This document shows, one piece after another, positions 15,800 through 23,342 of a stretch of 64,000 nucleotides of DNA (positions are counted from its first letter, which is position 1; every line of letters begins with the position of its first letter). Both the position numbers and the translations under genes were made by a program. Source of the DNA: Luteibacter sp. dw_328 (lineage in GTDB: Bacteria > Pseudomonadota > Gammaproteobacteria > Xanthomonadales > Rhodanobacteraceae); contig NZ_JAAVUW010000007.1 of assembly GCF_018449605.1 (NCBI RefSeq), positions 248,001 to 312,000 on the forward strand, read 5' to 3'. The notes beneath the pieces were generated by a model. The model was not told where the DNA came from. It did no database searches and saw nothing but the letters and a program-made list of their open reading frames with translations.

Positions 15800-18700
15800 T
15801 CAGAACGTCTTTTCGATGCCCAGCAGGATCGACTGGTTGGCGTGGGTCGCGGCATCGAACAGGGCCTGGTACTCCACCCGCAAGGTAAGTCCGCTATTGA
15901 ACTGCGCTTGCGCGCCGATCCCGAGCAGTGCGTGGTTGCGCGCCGTGCTGCCGACGTTGGCCCGATAGAGCGGCCCGGCGAGCAGATCCGCGTAGCTCAT
16001 GGTGGCGTCGCTGCTTCCCTGGAAATCACGCTGGTACTCCACTCGCACGCGCGGCACCAACATGCCGAAGTCGCGTTTGAGGCGGAATTCCGCGCGCAGG
16101 CCCAGGGCACCGGTCGAGGTCCGCACGTTCTGACCCCGGTAGTCGAGCGCGTACGTGGAGTCGCCATGCTCGGTATAGCCGTCCAGCTGGGCACGTGCCA
16201 GGTCCAGGCGTCCGTACGGCGTCAGGCGCATGCTGCCGTTGTCGTGTTCGTATCCGACCGCGACCGATGCGAATGCCTGCTTGCCGTCGCGGCTGCCGGT
16301 GACGCGTCCGCCATCCGCCGTGACGTAGCGGCGGGCATCGAAGTCCAGCCATTGGTAGCCGATCAGCGTGTCGATATACGTCGCGTCGCTTGGTCGCAGG
16401 CTGGCGTAGAGGGCGATGTTGTAAGCCGTCGCGGAACTGTGGCTGCCCATCTTGCCGATGTCGCTGCTGTCGTGGCCGTAGCCGACACCCAGGCCCAGCG
16501 TGAGGGCATTCGACAGACGTTTGTCCGCGCCGACGCTGACGCCTGATGTCGTGAAGTCCACACCGTTGGTCGCGGCGCCGCGATCGGTCGAACCGAAGTT
16601 CACGGCACCGCCGGTCCAGAAGGCGACATCATCCGGCGAGCTCGATCCTTCCTGCACCGGCGAACCCTTCGGCTCCGGCTGCAGGAAGTTCGGGCCGTTC
16701 GGATCGGTCATCGCATCCGCCACACCCTTACCCGGACGAGTCGTATCCGTAGGCGTGCGACCGCCACCGGAACTGAAACTCAGCCCGTTGCTGAAGCGTG
16801 AGTTAGCGGCCCCATGCAACGATTCCAGGCGCTGCTGGAAGTTCGAGATCTGCCCCGTCGCCATGCGCCGCGTGGAATCCACCTGCGCACCGAGGACGCC
16901 GAGCACTTCCGGATCCTTCGACGGATCCGGCCGCGCGGTCACCGTGATCGTCACGGTCGCCGGTTGCGATGTCGCATAGGCGTTGGCGAGCGTGTAGACC
17001 AGTTGTGCCTGGCCGGAGAAAGCGGCCGCTGCCGCGAAGTCAAGGCGATAGCCGTTCGCCGTCTTCACGATCGTTCCGTGCCCTGCTTGCGTGGGTGAAA
17101 GCGAAACCACCGTGGCGTCGGTGAACGGACCGCCACGCGCAGCGGACGTGAGGTCCACCTGCACGTTCTGTCCCGCGGCAACCGTCGCACTCAACGCGGG
17201 AGCGACGGGTCGTTCCTGCAGCGTCACCGTCACCGTGCCCGGCTGAGATGCACCGAAGGCGTTGGACACGGTGTAGGTGAAGTGCTGGATACCGCTGGCA
17301 TCCGCAGGTGCGGCGTAGACGATATTCGTGCCGTTCACGGTGGCCGTGCCGACGGTGGGCGCGGTGACGATAGCCACCGTGGTGAAGGGGCCGCCGGTGG
17401 CGCCCGTGGTGGCATTGACGGTGACCGGATTGCCGGCCGTCGCCGTGACGGCCTGGTTGGTTACGATCGGGACGGCACCCGCCTGCACGGTGACGGTGAC
17501 TGTGGCGGCACTCGATGTACCGCCGGGACCGGTTGCCGTGTAAGTGAAGGTGTCGGTACCGAAGAAGTTGGCGGCAGGCGTGTAGCTGATCGACAGGCCG
17601 TTAGCGACCGCCGCACCGTGTGCGGGATTACTCGCCACGGTGACCGACGTGATCACGCCGGTGTCGTTGGTGGTGACCGGAATCGAGACGGCCTGGTTAG
17701 CCGGCGTGCTGGCTGTATCGGCCACGGCAACCGGTATGGCATCGCCGATCGTGACGGTATAAGCATGCGTCCCCGTCATGCCGTGCGCGTCGGTGGCCTG
17801 GATGGTGAACGATGCCGGGCCGTGTACCGTCGGGGTGCCGGCAAGGATGCCGCCCGGGGATAGCGTGAGGCCCTGCGGTAAAGCACCCGAGCTGACGATG
17901 AATGTGTAAGCCGCGACACCGCCGGTTCCCGTCAGTGTCGTGGTGTAGGCAGTGGCCACGATGCCGTTCGGCAAGGTAGCCGGCGAGATGCCTACGGTGA
18001 CGGCTGCGATCGTCAGCGTATACGCACGGCTGACCGTCACGGGAACGGCGCTGCCGTCGGTGACCGACACGGTGAAGGGGAAGCTCCCCGTCACGGTCGG
18101 CGTGCCGCTCAGCAGTCCGCTTGCCGCATCGAACGTCATGCCCGCGGGCAAACTACCCGTTTGCGACAACGTGCGCGGTGCTGAACCACCGCTACTGGTA
18201 AAGGCGACGCTGCTGCTCACACCGTAGGTCGCCGTAAGCGCCGGGCTCGCTGGCAACAGGACGAGCGGATCCGCATCGACGGTCAGCGTCGTGTTGATCG
18301 TCGTGCTGAAGGGCGCGCCGGTGCCGGTCGTGCTGTCCGTCGCATGGACCGTGACCGGGAAGCTGCCAGCCTGGGTGGGCGTGCCGCTTATCGTACCGTT
18401 GGCAAAACTCAGGCCCGGGGGCAGTGCACCGGTTTCGGTGATCGTATAAGCAGGCGTGCCGCCGCTCGCGGTGAACGCTCCGGTGAAGGCTTGCCCGACA
18501 TGGGCATTCGCCAATGTTCCCGGCGAGACCGTGATGGTCGGCGCGGCGATGGTGAAGCTATAGAGCCGGCTTCCCGTGCTGCCGAAGGCATCGGTCGCGG
18601 TCGTCGTGACGCTGAAGGTGCCTGCGGCAGTCGGCATACCGGACAGCGTGCCGCCCGCGGAGAGCGTCAGACCTGCCGGCAGCGCGCCTCCAGTGACCGC

Positions 18701-20518
18701 GTAAGTGTAGGTGCCGCTTCCCCCGGTGGCCGTGACGGACTGCGTGTAGGGCGTCCCGATCGCGGGAGCCGGCAAGGTGGTCGGCGCGATCGTGATTGTC
18801 GGTGGGCTGACGGTCAGCGTGTACGCAAGTTGCTTCGTGAACGGTGCACCCGTGCCGGTGGAGCTGTCGGTGACGGTGACGGTGAAGTTATATGTGCCCG
18901 CTGCCGTGGGTTGGCCTGACAGTACGCCGGTCGACGGCGACAGGGAAACGCCGGGCGGAAGCGTGCCCGTCGAGCTGAACGTGTAGGGAGCGGTACCGCC
19001 GCCGGCGATCAACGCCGACGAGTAAGCCTGACCCACCACACCCGCAGGGACGCTGCCTGGCGTGAGGGTGATCGTCGGCGCAGCCACGGTGCCGCTGTAC
19101 GCTCGCGGTGAGCTGGAAAAGCTGAGGCTGTCGGTTGCCGTGACGGATACGTTGAACGGCCCGGCCGCCGTCGGCGTTCCGCTTATCGTATCGCCGGTAA
19201 ACGTCAATCCGGCGGGCAGGGTGCCCGTCATGGCGAAGGTGTAGCCAGGCGTACCACCCGACGCAGTGAGCACTTGCGAATAGGCAACGCCAACGGTTGG
19301 GGTTGGCAACGTCGCCGGCGCGATGGCGATCGTCGGGGCGTTCACGGTGAGGGTATAGGCGGTGCTCATCGTGAAGTTCAGGGCGTCGGTCGCCTTGATC
19401 GTGATGGGGAAAGAGCCTCCCGCCATCGCGGTGCCGGATAGCGTGTTGCCCGTGAGCGTTATCCCGCTGGGCAGCGAGCCGGACGTGACGGCGAACGTGT
19501 AGGGCGACGATCCACCGGACGCGCTGAGCGACTGCGAGTAGGCGACGCCTGCCGTCGCCGCGGGCAAGGTCGCTGGCGTGATGGCGATGACGGGAGCGGC
19601 TGGCGTCACGGTGTAGGCGAGCTGTCCGGTAAACGGTGCTCCCGTACCCGTCGAGCTATCGGTAGCCTTGAGGGTGAACGTCGCGGCGTTCGCCGTCGTC
19701 GGCGTACCCGAGACGACGCCAGAGGTAGAGATCACCAGGCCGGGGGGAAGCGCGCCGCTGATGAGCTGAAAGGTGTAGGGCGCCGTACCGCCGGAGGCGG
19801 TGACGGTCTGGGTGTACGGCACACCGGCGCTGCCGTTCGGAAGCGCGCCCAGATTGATCGCCGTCGGCGCGGTCACTGACAACGCAAGATTCTTCGCGCT
19901 GGTGTGGCTGCCGCTGTCGGTTACCGTGAATGTCGGGCTGAAGTTGCCGGCTTGCGTGGGTGTGCCGCTGACGACACCTGCCGAGGAAACGGTGATGCCC
20001 GCGGGGAGCGCGCCGCTGCTCAGCGACCACGTATAGGGAGCAGTGCCGCCGCTGGCGGCGAGTGTCTGGTTGTAGACCGCGCCGATCGCACCATTGGGCA
20101 AGGCAGCCGTGGTGATCGTCGGGTTCGTCTGGATGATGGTGACCGTCACCTCGATCGCCGTGTTATCGCCAGAATCGCGAACAGAGAAATTGTCGCTGGT
20201 GGCAGTGTCCCCGGCCGTATGGGTGTAATAAATAATACCGCTGCCGTTGAGGTTGCTTGGATTCGCCGTGGGGCCATCCGGGGCGAACCCATGTTCGGGC
20301 GGACGTATCACGCCGGCGATGCCGAATACGGAGCAATCGCTTGCATCGGCGGTGCCGCTGCCGCCCGCTGTGACAGTGATGTGCTCAACCGGGCAAGTGG
20401 TGGCATGTGCCACACCACCCAGCATCAGCAGACAAAAGAAGACAAGCCACCTTGCGCAGCGTACGCGCGTGCGACCGGAGGCGACCGGCGTGCGGTCTCC
20501 GAAGAAAAGCGTTTTCAT
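15800..20518 (-). CDS. Giant autotransporter with Ig-like (He_PIG) repeats
   Basis: This 1572-residue surface protein starts with a long signal peptide (about 1-39, cleavage after VAHA). A unique domain with two Cys (about 40-130) follows, then nine He_PIG-type Ig repeats marked by G-x-x-Y-x-Q-x-x-x-A-S-G-G-T-x-P-Y and ALPAGLTLS...GTPT. Three longer cadherin-like/Big units come next (FFGTDTFTYTATGPGGTSSA and similar). A linker precedes a C-terminal beta-barrel of about 280 residues ending in GIEKTF, whose terminal Phe is the outer-membrane insertion signal. This is type V secretion architecture: the barrel anchors, the repeats form a stalk. A role in adhesion is likely but not shown. AGGGGACA is the Shine-Dalgarno. 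Confidence 0.9.
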   Translation of the reverse strand: MKTLFFGDRTPVASGRTRVRCARWLVFFCLLMLGGVAHATTCPVEHITVTAGGSGTADASDCSVFGIAGVIRPPEHGFAPDGPTANPSNLNGSGIIYYTHTAGDTATSDNFSVRDSGDNTAIEVTVTIIQTNPTITTAALPNGAIGAVYNQTLAASGGTAPYTWSLSSGALPAGITVSSAGVVSGTPTQAGNFSPTFTVTDSGSHTSAKNLALSVTAPTAINLGALPNGSAGVPYTQTVTASGGTAPYTFQLISGALPPGLVISTSGVVSGTPTTANAATFTLKATDSSTGTGAPFTGQLAYTVTPAAPVIAITPATLPAATAGVAYSQSLSASGGSSPYTFAVTSGSLPSGITLTGNTLSGTAMAGGSFPITIKATDALNFTMSTAYTLTVNAPTIAIAPATLPTPTVGVAYSQVLTASGGTPGYTFAMTGTLPAGLTFTGDTISGTPTAAGPFNVSVTATDSLSFSSSPRAYSGTVAAPTITLTPGSVPAGVVGQAYSSALIAGGGTAPYTFSSTGTLPPGVSLSPSTGVLSGQPTAAGTYNFTVTVTDSSTGTGAPFTKQLAYTLTVSPPTITIAPTTLPAPAIGTPYTQSVTATGGSGTYTYAVTGGALPAGLTLSAGGTLSGMPTAAGTFSVTTTATDAFGSTGSRLYSFTIAAPTITVSPGTLANAHVGQAFTGAFTASGGTPAYTITETGALPPGLSFANGTISGTPTQAGSFPVTVHATDSTTGTGAPFSTTINTTLTVDADPLVLLPASPALTATYGVSSSVAFTSSGGSAPRTLSQTGSLPAGMTFDAASGLLSGTPTVTGSFPFTVSVTDGSAVPVTVSRAYTLTIAAVTVGISPATLPNGIVATAYTTTLTGTGGVAAYTFIVSSGALPQGLTLSPGGILAGTPTVHGPASFTIQATDAHGMTGTHAYTVTIGDAIPVAVADTASTPANQAVSIPVTTNDTGVITSVTVASNPAHGAAVANGLSISYTPAANFFGTDTFTYTATGPGGTSSAATVTVTVQAGAVPIVTNQAVTATAGNPVTVNATTGATGGPFTTVAIVTAPTVGTATVNGTNIVYAAPADASGIQHFTYTVSNAFGASQPGTVTVTLQERPVAPALSATVAAGQNVQVDLTSAARGGPFTDATVVSLSPTQAGHGTIVKTANGYRLDFAAAAAFSGQAQLVYTLANAYATSQPATVTITVTARPDPSKDPEVLGVLGAQVDSTRRMATGQISNFQQRLESLHGAANSRFSNGLSFSSGGGRTPTDTTRPGKGVADAMTDPNGPNFLQPEPKGSPVQEGSSSPDDVAFWTGGAVNFGSTDRGAATNGVDFTTSGVSVGADKRLSNALTLGLGVGYGHDSSDIGKMGSHSSATAYNIALYASLRPSDATYIDTLIGYQWLDFDARRYVTADGGRVTGSRDGKQAFASVAVGYEHDNGSMRLTPYGRLDLARAQLDGYTEHGDSTYALDYRGQNVRTSTGALGLRAEFRLKRDFGMLVPRVRVEYQRDFQGSSDATMSYADLLAGPLYRANVGSTARNHALLGIGAQAQFNSGLTLRVEYQALFDAATHANQSILLGIEKTF

Positions 20519-20734
20519 AATGTCCCCTGTTCCCTGACGCCGCTGTCCTGTCGCGCATACGCGCGCCTTCTTGCGAAGCGGCGCGGGTAGTATCGGGGCG
20601 AGTGCGATCCAGCAATGTGCAGAAACGGCAGCGTCGTCAAAAGTGCCGGCTATGCCTCTTGTTAGCCCTCATCGCATCCACGAGAGTGCGACCCACGGCG
20701 TGGGGGCGTGCGCCAACCAACCAGGGGACGCACC

Positions 20735-21265
20735 ATGTCTAATTACTACCTCGGGCAAATCATGCTCGCGGGGTTCAACTTCGCGCCGAGAGGCTTCGCG
20801 CAATGCAACGGTCAGCTGTTGCCTATCAACCAGAACTCCGCCTTGTTCTCACTTTTAGGTGTGCAGTTCGGTGGTAACGGCACCGTGACCTTCGGCCTGC
20901 CCGACCTGCGAAGCCGTACGCCGGTCGGCGCGGTCTCGTCGGTCGATGCGGCCTGGCAGCCGCCGACCTATACCGTGGGTATGTTGGCAGGCGTCGAGTC
21001 AGTGACACTCTTGCAAACGGAGATGCCGACGCACTCGCATCCGCTCAGCGCAACGACGACAGCCGGCGCGGTCAGGTCTCCAGCCAATGCGCTCTATGGC
21101 GGCTCTGGCACGGAATCGTTCTACGCAGCCAATGCGCACCCCACGCCGCTGGCCCCTCCCATGGTGGGCCCCAACGGTGGAAGCACCTCGCACAGCAACA
21201 TCCAGCCGCTGAGCGTGCTGGGCTTCAATATCGCGCTGTCGGGCATTTACCCCTCGCGCGGCTGA
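20735..21265 (+). CDS. Tail-collar domain protein (MdpB-like), first of three
   Basis: This 176-residue protein has the phage tail collar fold: YYLGQIMLAGFNFAPRGFAQCNGQ, LPINQNSALFSLLGVQFGGNG, TFGLPDLRSRTPVG, and a C-terminal region with SHSNIQPLSVLGFNIALSGIYPS. The ATG at 20735 has AGGGGA upstream. Such chromosomal proteins are often labelled phage tail or microcystin-dependent protein; their function is unknown. No phage structural or lysis gene is near. It is divergent from the autotransporter across 216 bp that should hold both promoters; I see no clear -35/-10 pair there. Confidence 0.88.
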   Translation: MSNYYLGQIMLAGFNFAPRGFAQCNGQLLPINQNSALFSLLGVQFGGNGTVTFGLPDLRSRTPVGAVSSVDAAWQPPTYTVGMLAGVESVTLLQTEMPTHSHPLSATTTAGAVRSPANALYGGSGTESFYAANAHPTPLAPPMVGPNGGSTSHSNIQPLSVLGFNIALSGIYPSRG

Positions 21266-21287
21266 CGCAGCACAAAGGAGCCACATC

Positions 21288-21818
21288 ATGTCTGAGTGTT
21301 ATGTCGGTGAAATCCGTATGTTCGGTTTCAGTCGTGTTCCCCAGGGCTGGCAAGCCTGCGATGGCAGCCTGCTTTCGATCGCCGATTACGAGGTTCTCTT
21401 TACCTTGATCGGTACGACCTACGGTGGAGACGGTGTGACGACCTTCGCCGTCCCCGATCTGCGGGGCCGCATTCCGGTGGAACAGGGACAGGGTCCTGGC
21501 CTGAGTCGGTATGTGCTCGGTCAGCAGACCGGTACCGAAACGGTCACGCTATTACCGAACCAGTTGCCTGTGCACAACCACGCCTGCGTGGCGACGACCG
21601 ATACCGGTACCACGGCCACGCCGGGTCCCACGGTTGTGTTCGGCGGCATCGCTCCGGACACCATGTACACCTCCAGTGTCGCCGGTCTGACTGCCTATCC
21701 ACTGGGCGTCACTGCGATCGGCGCACAGGGTGGTTCGGGGCCGCACAACAATCTGATGCCGACCCTCAGCGTGGCGTTCTGCATCGCCTGGGCTGGCATT
21801 TTTCCTTCGCAATCCTGA
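21288..21818 (+). CDS. Tail-collar domain protein (MdpB-like), second of three
   Basis: This 176-residue paralogue of the preceding gene carries CYVGEIRMFGFSRVPQGWQACDG, the YGGDGVTTFAVPDLRGRIPV motif, GTETVTLLPNQLPVHNH, and ends SVAFCIAWAGIFPSQS. AAAGGAG lies 7 nt before its ATG, 22 bp after the first gene. The conserved PxHxH suggests a metal or ligand site shared by all three. The three copies have diverged widely, so the duplication is old. Confidence 0.88.
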   Translation: MSECYVGEIRMFGFSRVPQGWQACDGSLLSIADYEVLFTLIGTTYGGDGVTTFAVPDLRGRIPVEQGQGPGLSRYVLGQQTGTETVTLLPNQLPVHNHACVATTDTGTTATPGPTVVFGGIAPDTMYTSSVAGLTAYPLGVTAIGAQGGSGPHNNLMPTLSVAFCIAWAGIFPSQS

Positions 21819-21840
21819 CCTTCGCCTGGAAGACATTCTC

Positions 21841-22377
21841 ATGACGCAACCCTTTCTCGGCGAAATCCAGGTCTTCGGCTTCAACTTCGCACCGATGAAC
21901 TGGGCTTTCTGTAACGGCGCGACCCTCGCGCTGCAACAGAACACCTCGTTGTTCGCGCTGATCGGTACGACCTACGGTGGCAATGGCACGTCGACTTTCC
22001 AGTTGCCGAACCTCGCCTCCCGTGCACCCGGCGGGATCGGTGCGGGCGCCCCGGCGACGACACCACGGGTCGCCGGTGAAACGTACGGTGAGTTCGGCCA
22101 CACGCTTACGGTGCAGGAAATGCCGTCGCACAACCACAGCATGTCGGTGTACGTGCAGCACAATGCGGCGTTGCTTACGTCGGTTCCCGCCCCGGGCAGC
22201 GCGCTGGTGACGCCAGCTACCACGTCGCCGTTCGTTGCGGGCGCCACGCCAACGACCACCTTCGCCCCGACGGCGGTCAGCAATACGGGTGGCAATCAGC
22301 CACACGAGAATTGCCAGCCCTTCCTGGGGCTGAACTTCTGCATCGCCCTTCAAGGCACTTTCCCCGCGTTCCAGTGA
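21841..22377 (+). CDS. Tail-collar domain protein (MdpB-like), third of three
   Basis: This 178-residue member has FLGEIQVFGFNFAPMNWAFCNG, LALQQNTSLFALIGTTYGGNG, TFQLPNLASRAPGG, VQEMPSHNHSM and the C-terminal NCQPFLGLNFCIALQGTFP. Its middle is the most variable part of the triplet, with Thr/Ala/Pro-rich sequence. It follows the second gene by 22 bp. Its stop codon overlaps the GTG start of the acetyltransferase gene (GTGA at 22374-22377), which ties the two products in translation. Confidence 0.88.
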   Translation: MTQPFLGEIQVFGFNFAPMNWAFCNGATLALQQNTSLFALIGTTYGGNGTSTFQLPNLASRAPGGIGAGAPATTPRVAGETYGEFGHTLTVQEMPSHNHSMSVYVQHNAALLTSVPAPGSALVTPATTSPFVAGATPTTTFAPTAVSNTGGNQPHENCQPFLGLNFCIALQGTFPAFQ

Positions 22378-22901
22378 GCCTGCCCGCATTTCCCAGGGCT
22401 CGTGCGGACAGCGGCGCCATCGCGGCGTCGCTGTCGATCGCGGATGTCACGCTGCATGCATGTGACGACAGCGACATGCCCTTCCTGCGGTCCCTGTATC
22501 GGCAGACGCGCGATGACGAACTCGCGTTCACCGGCTGGCAGGAAGCGACGAAGGCGGCCTTCGCCAACAGCCAGTTCGATCTGCAGCACACGCATTTCGT
22601 GCGTTATTTCCCCAACGCCCATTTCCTGCGACTGCGCTGCGGCGATCGCGATATCGGTCGCTACTATCTCGACATCAAGGACGATGCCTGGCACGTCGTG
22701 GATATCGCGATCCTCGCAGAACGACGCGGGCAAGGCATCGGTTCGGCCTTGCTCCAGGCAACCCGGGCGCTCGCTCCCGCCGTCACACTGAGCGTGGCCA
22801 CGAACAATCCCGCCGCCATGCGTCTGTACGCGCGACTAGGATTCGTCGATGAAGGTGAGGCCGGCGGCATGCACCGGCAGATGCGCGCTAGTTGTAGATA
22901 G
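22374..22901 (+). CDS. GNAT-family N-acetyltransferase, coupled to the collar genes
   Basis: This 175-residue protein has a GNAT core: the strand pair DIGRYYLDIKDDAWHVVDIAIL, the acetyl-CoA loop RRGQGIGSALL (R/QxxGxG/A), and the C-terminal NNPAAMRLYARLGFV. I chose GTG at 22374 because it overlaps the third collar stop (GTGA) and no later ATG before the conserved region has a good Shine-Dalgarno; reading continues in-frame upstream without conservation. Position suggests it modifies a product of this cluster, but the substrate is unknown. The 3' end overlaps the convergent DUF6916-like gene by 14 bp. Confidence 0.82.
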   Translation: MSLPAFPRARADSGAIAASLSIADVTLHACDDSDMPFLRSLYRQTRDDELAFTGWQEATKAAFANSQFDLQHTHFVRYFPNAHFLRLRCGDRDIGRYYLDIKDDAWHVVDIAILAERRGQGIGSALLQATRALAPAVTLSVATNNPAAMRLYARLGFVDEGEAGGMHRQMRASCR

Positions 22902-23187
22902 CCTGGTAGATGAAGCCGTTCGCGTCGCGCGCGATGGCCACCAGGAAAATGCCGAATTCGCCCAGCCCTCGGTGCTTCATCGCGTAGATGCGCTGCGGAA
23001 AGACGATGGCGGCGGTGTTGTGGAACAGCAACGAGAAGCCCGCGCGGACCGCGCCCTGCATCGTCGGCCCCGCGCCCTGCAGGGGCTTCACTTCGACCAG
23101 CACGAAGGCGGAATCACCTTCGCCGACGTCGACGTGGAAGGTGTCGTTGAGGTGTGGCGCGAAGTGCTCGATCTGTAGGAACTGCAT
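22888..23187 (-). CDS. DUF6916-like small protein of the collar cluster
   Basis: This 99-residue soluble protein has alternating beta-strand character (FAPHLNDTFHVDVGEGDSAFVLVEVKPL), then FSLLFHN ... FPQRIYAMKHRGLGEFGIFLVAIARDANGFIYQAIYN. That pattern fits DUF6916, a family often found next to tail-collar genes; the name is from memory of the pattern and needs a profile search. It has no signal peptide. It is convergent with the GNAT gene and shares 14 bp with its end. Upstream on its strand lies the E2 gene, separated by a strong hairpin. Confidence 0.65.
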   Translation of the reverse strand: MQFLQIEHFAPHLNDTFHVDVGEGDSAFVLVEVKPLQGAGPTMQGAVRAGFSLLFHNTAAIVFPQRIYAMKHRGLGEFGIFLVAIARDANGFIYQAIYN

Positions 23188-23202
23188 GGAATCCTTCCCC
23201 CG

Positions 23203-23241
23203 AAGTAGTCCGCGCCCCAGAAGGGGCGCGGACGTCTACTT
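23203..23241 (-). terminator. Strong hairpin between E2 and the DUF6916-like gene
   Basis: GTCCGCGCCCC (23208-23218) and GGGGCGCGGAC (23223-23233) form an 11-bp stem with an AGAA loop. AAGTA/TACTT extends it past a 3-nt bulge. No T-run follows on either strand, so it may act as a Rho-assisted terminator or as a 3'-end stabiliser for the E2 operon mRNA. Confidence 0.45.
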
Positions 23242-23342
23242 TAGTTCGGAATACCGGAATCGTCGATCATCGCGGCCCCTCTGTAGGAGCCGCTTCAGCG
23301 GCGATGCCCTTAGTTCGGCAAGCCCAAATCGTCAATCATCGC
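23241..23342. repeat. 33-bp imperfect direct repeat of the E2 gene end around a REP unit
   Basis: Positions 23241-23273 match 23310-23342 at 27 of 33 bases. The second copy is the real 3' end of the E2 gene (last residues MIDDLGLPN); the first would encode MIDDSGIPN and a stop in the same sense. A GCTTCAGC-subtype REP (23282-23304) lies between them. This is a remnant duplication of the gene's 3' end. Confidence 0.7.

Noticed and set aside
20735-22377. Tail-collar genes as part of a prophage
   Set aside because: No integrase, capsid, terminase, lysis or other tail gene is within reach, and flanking genes are chromosomal.
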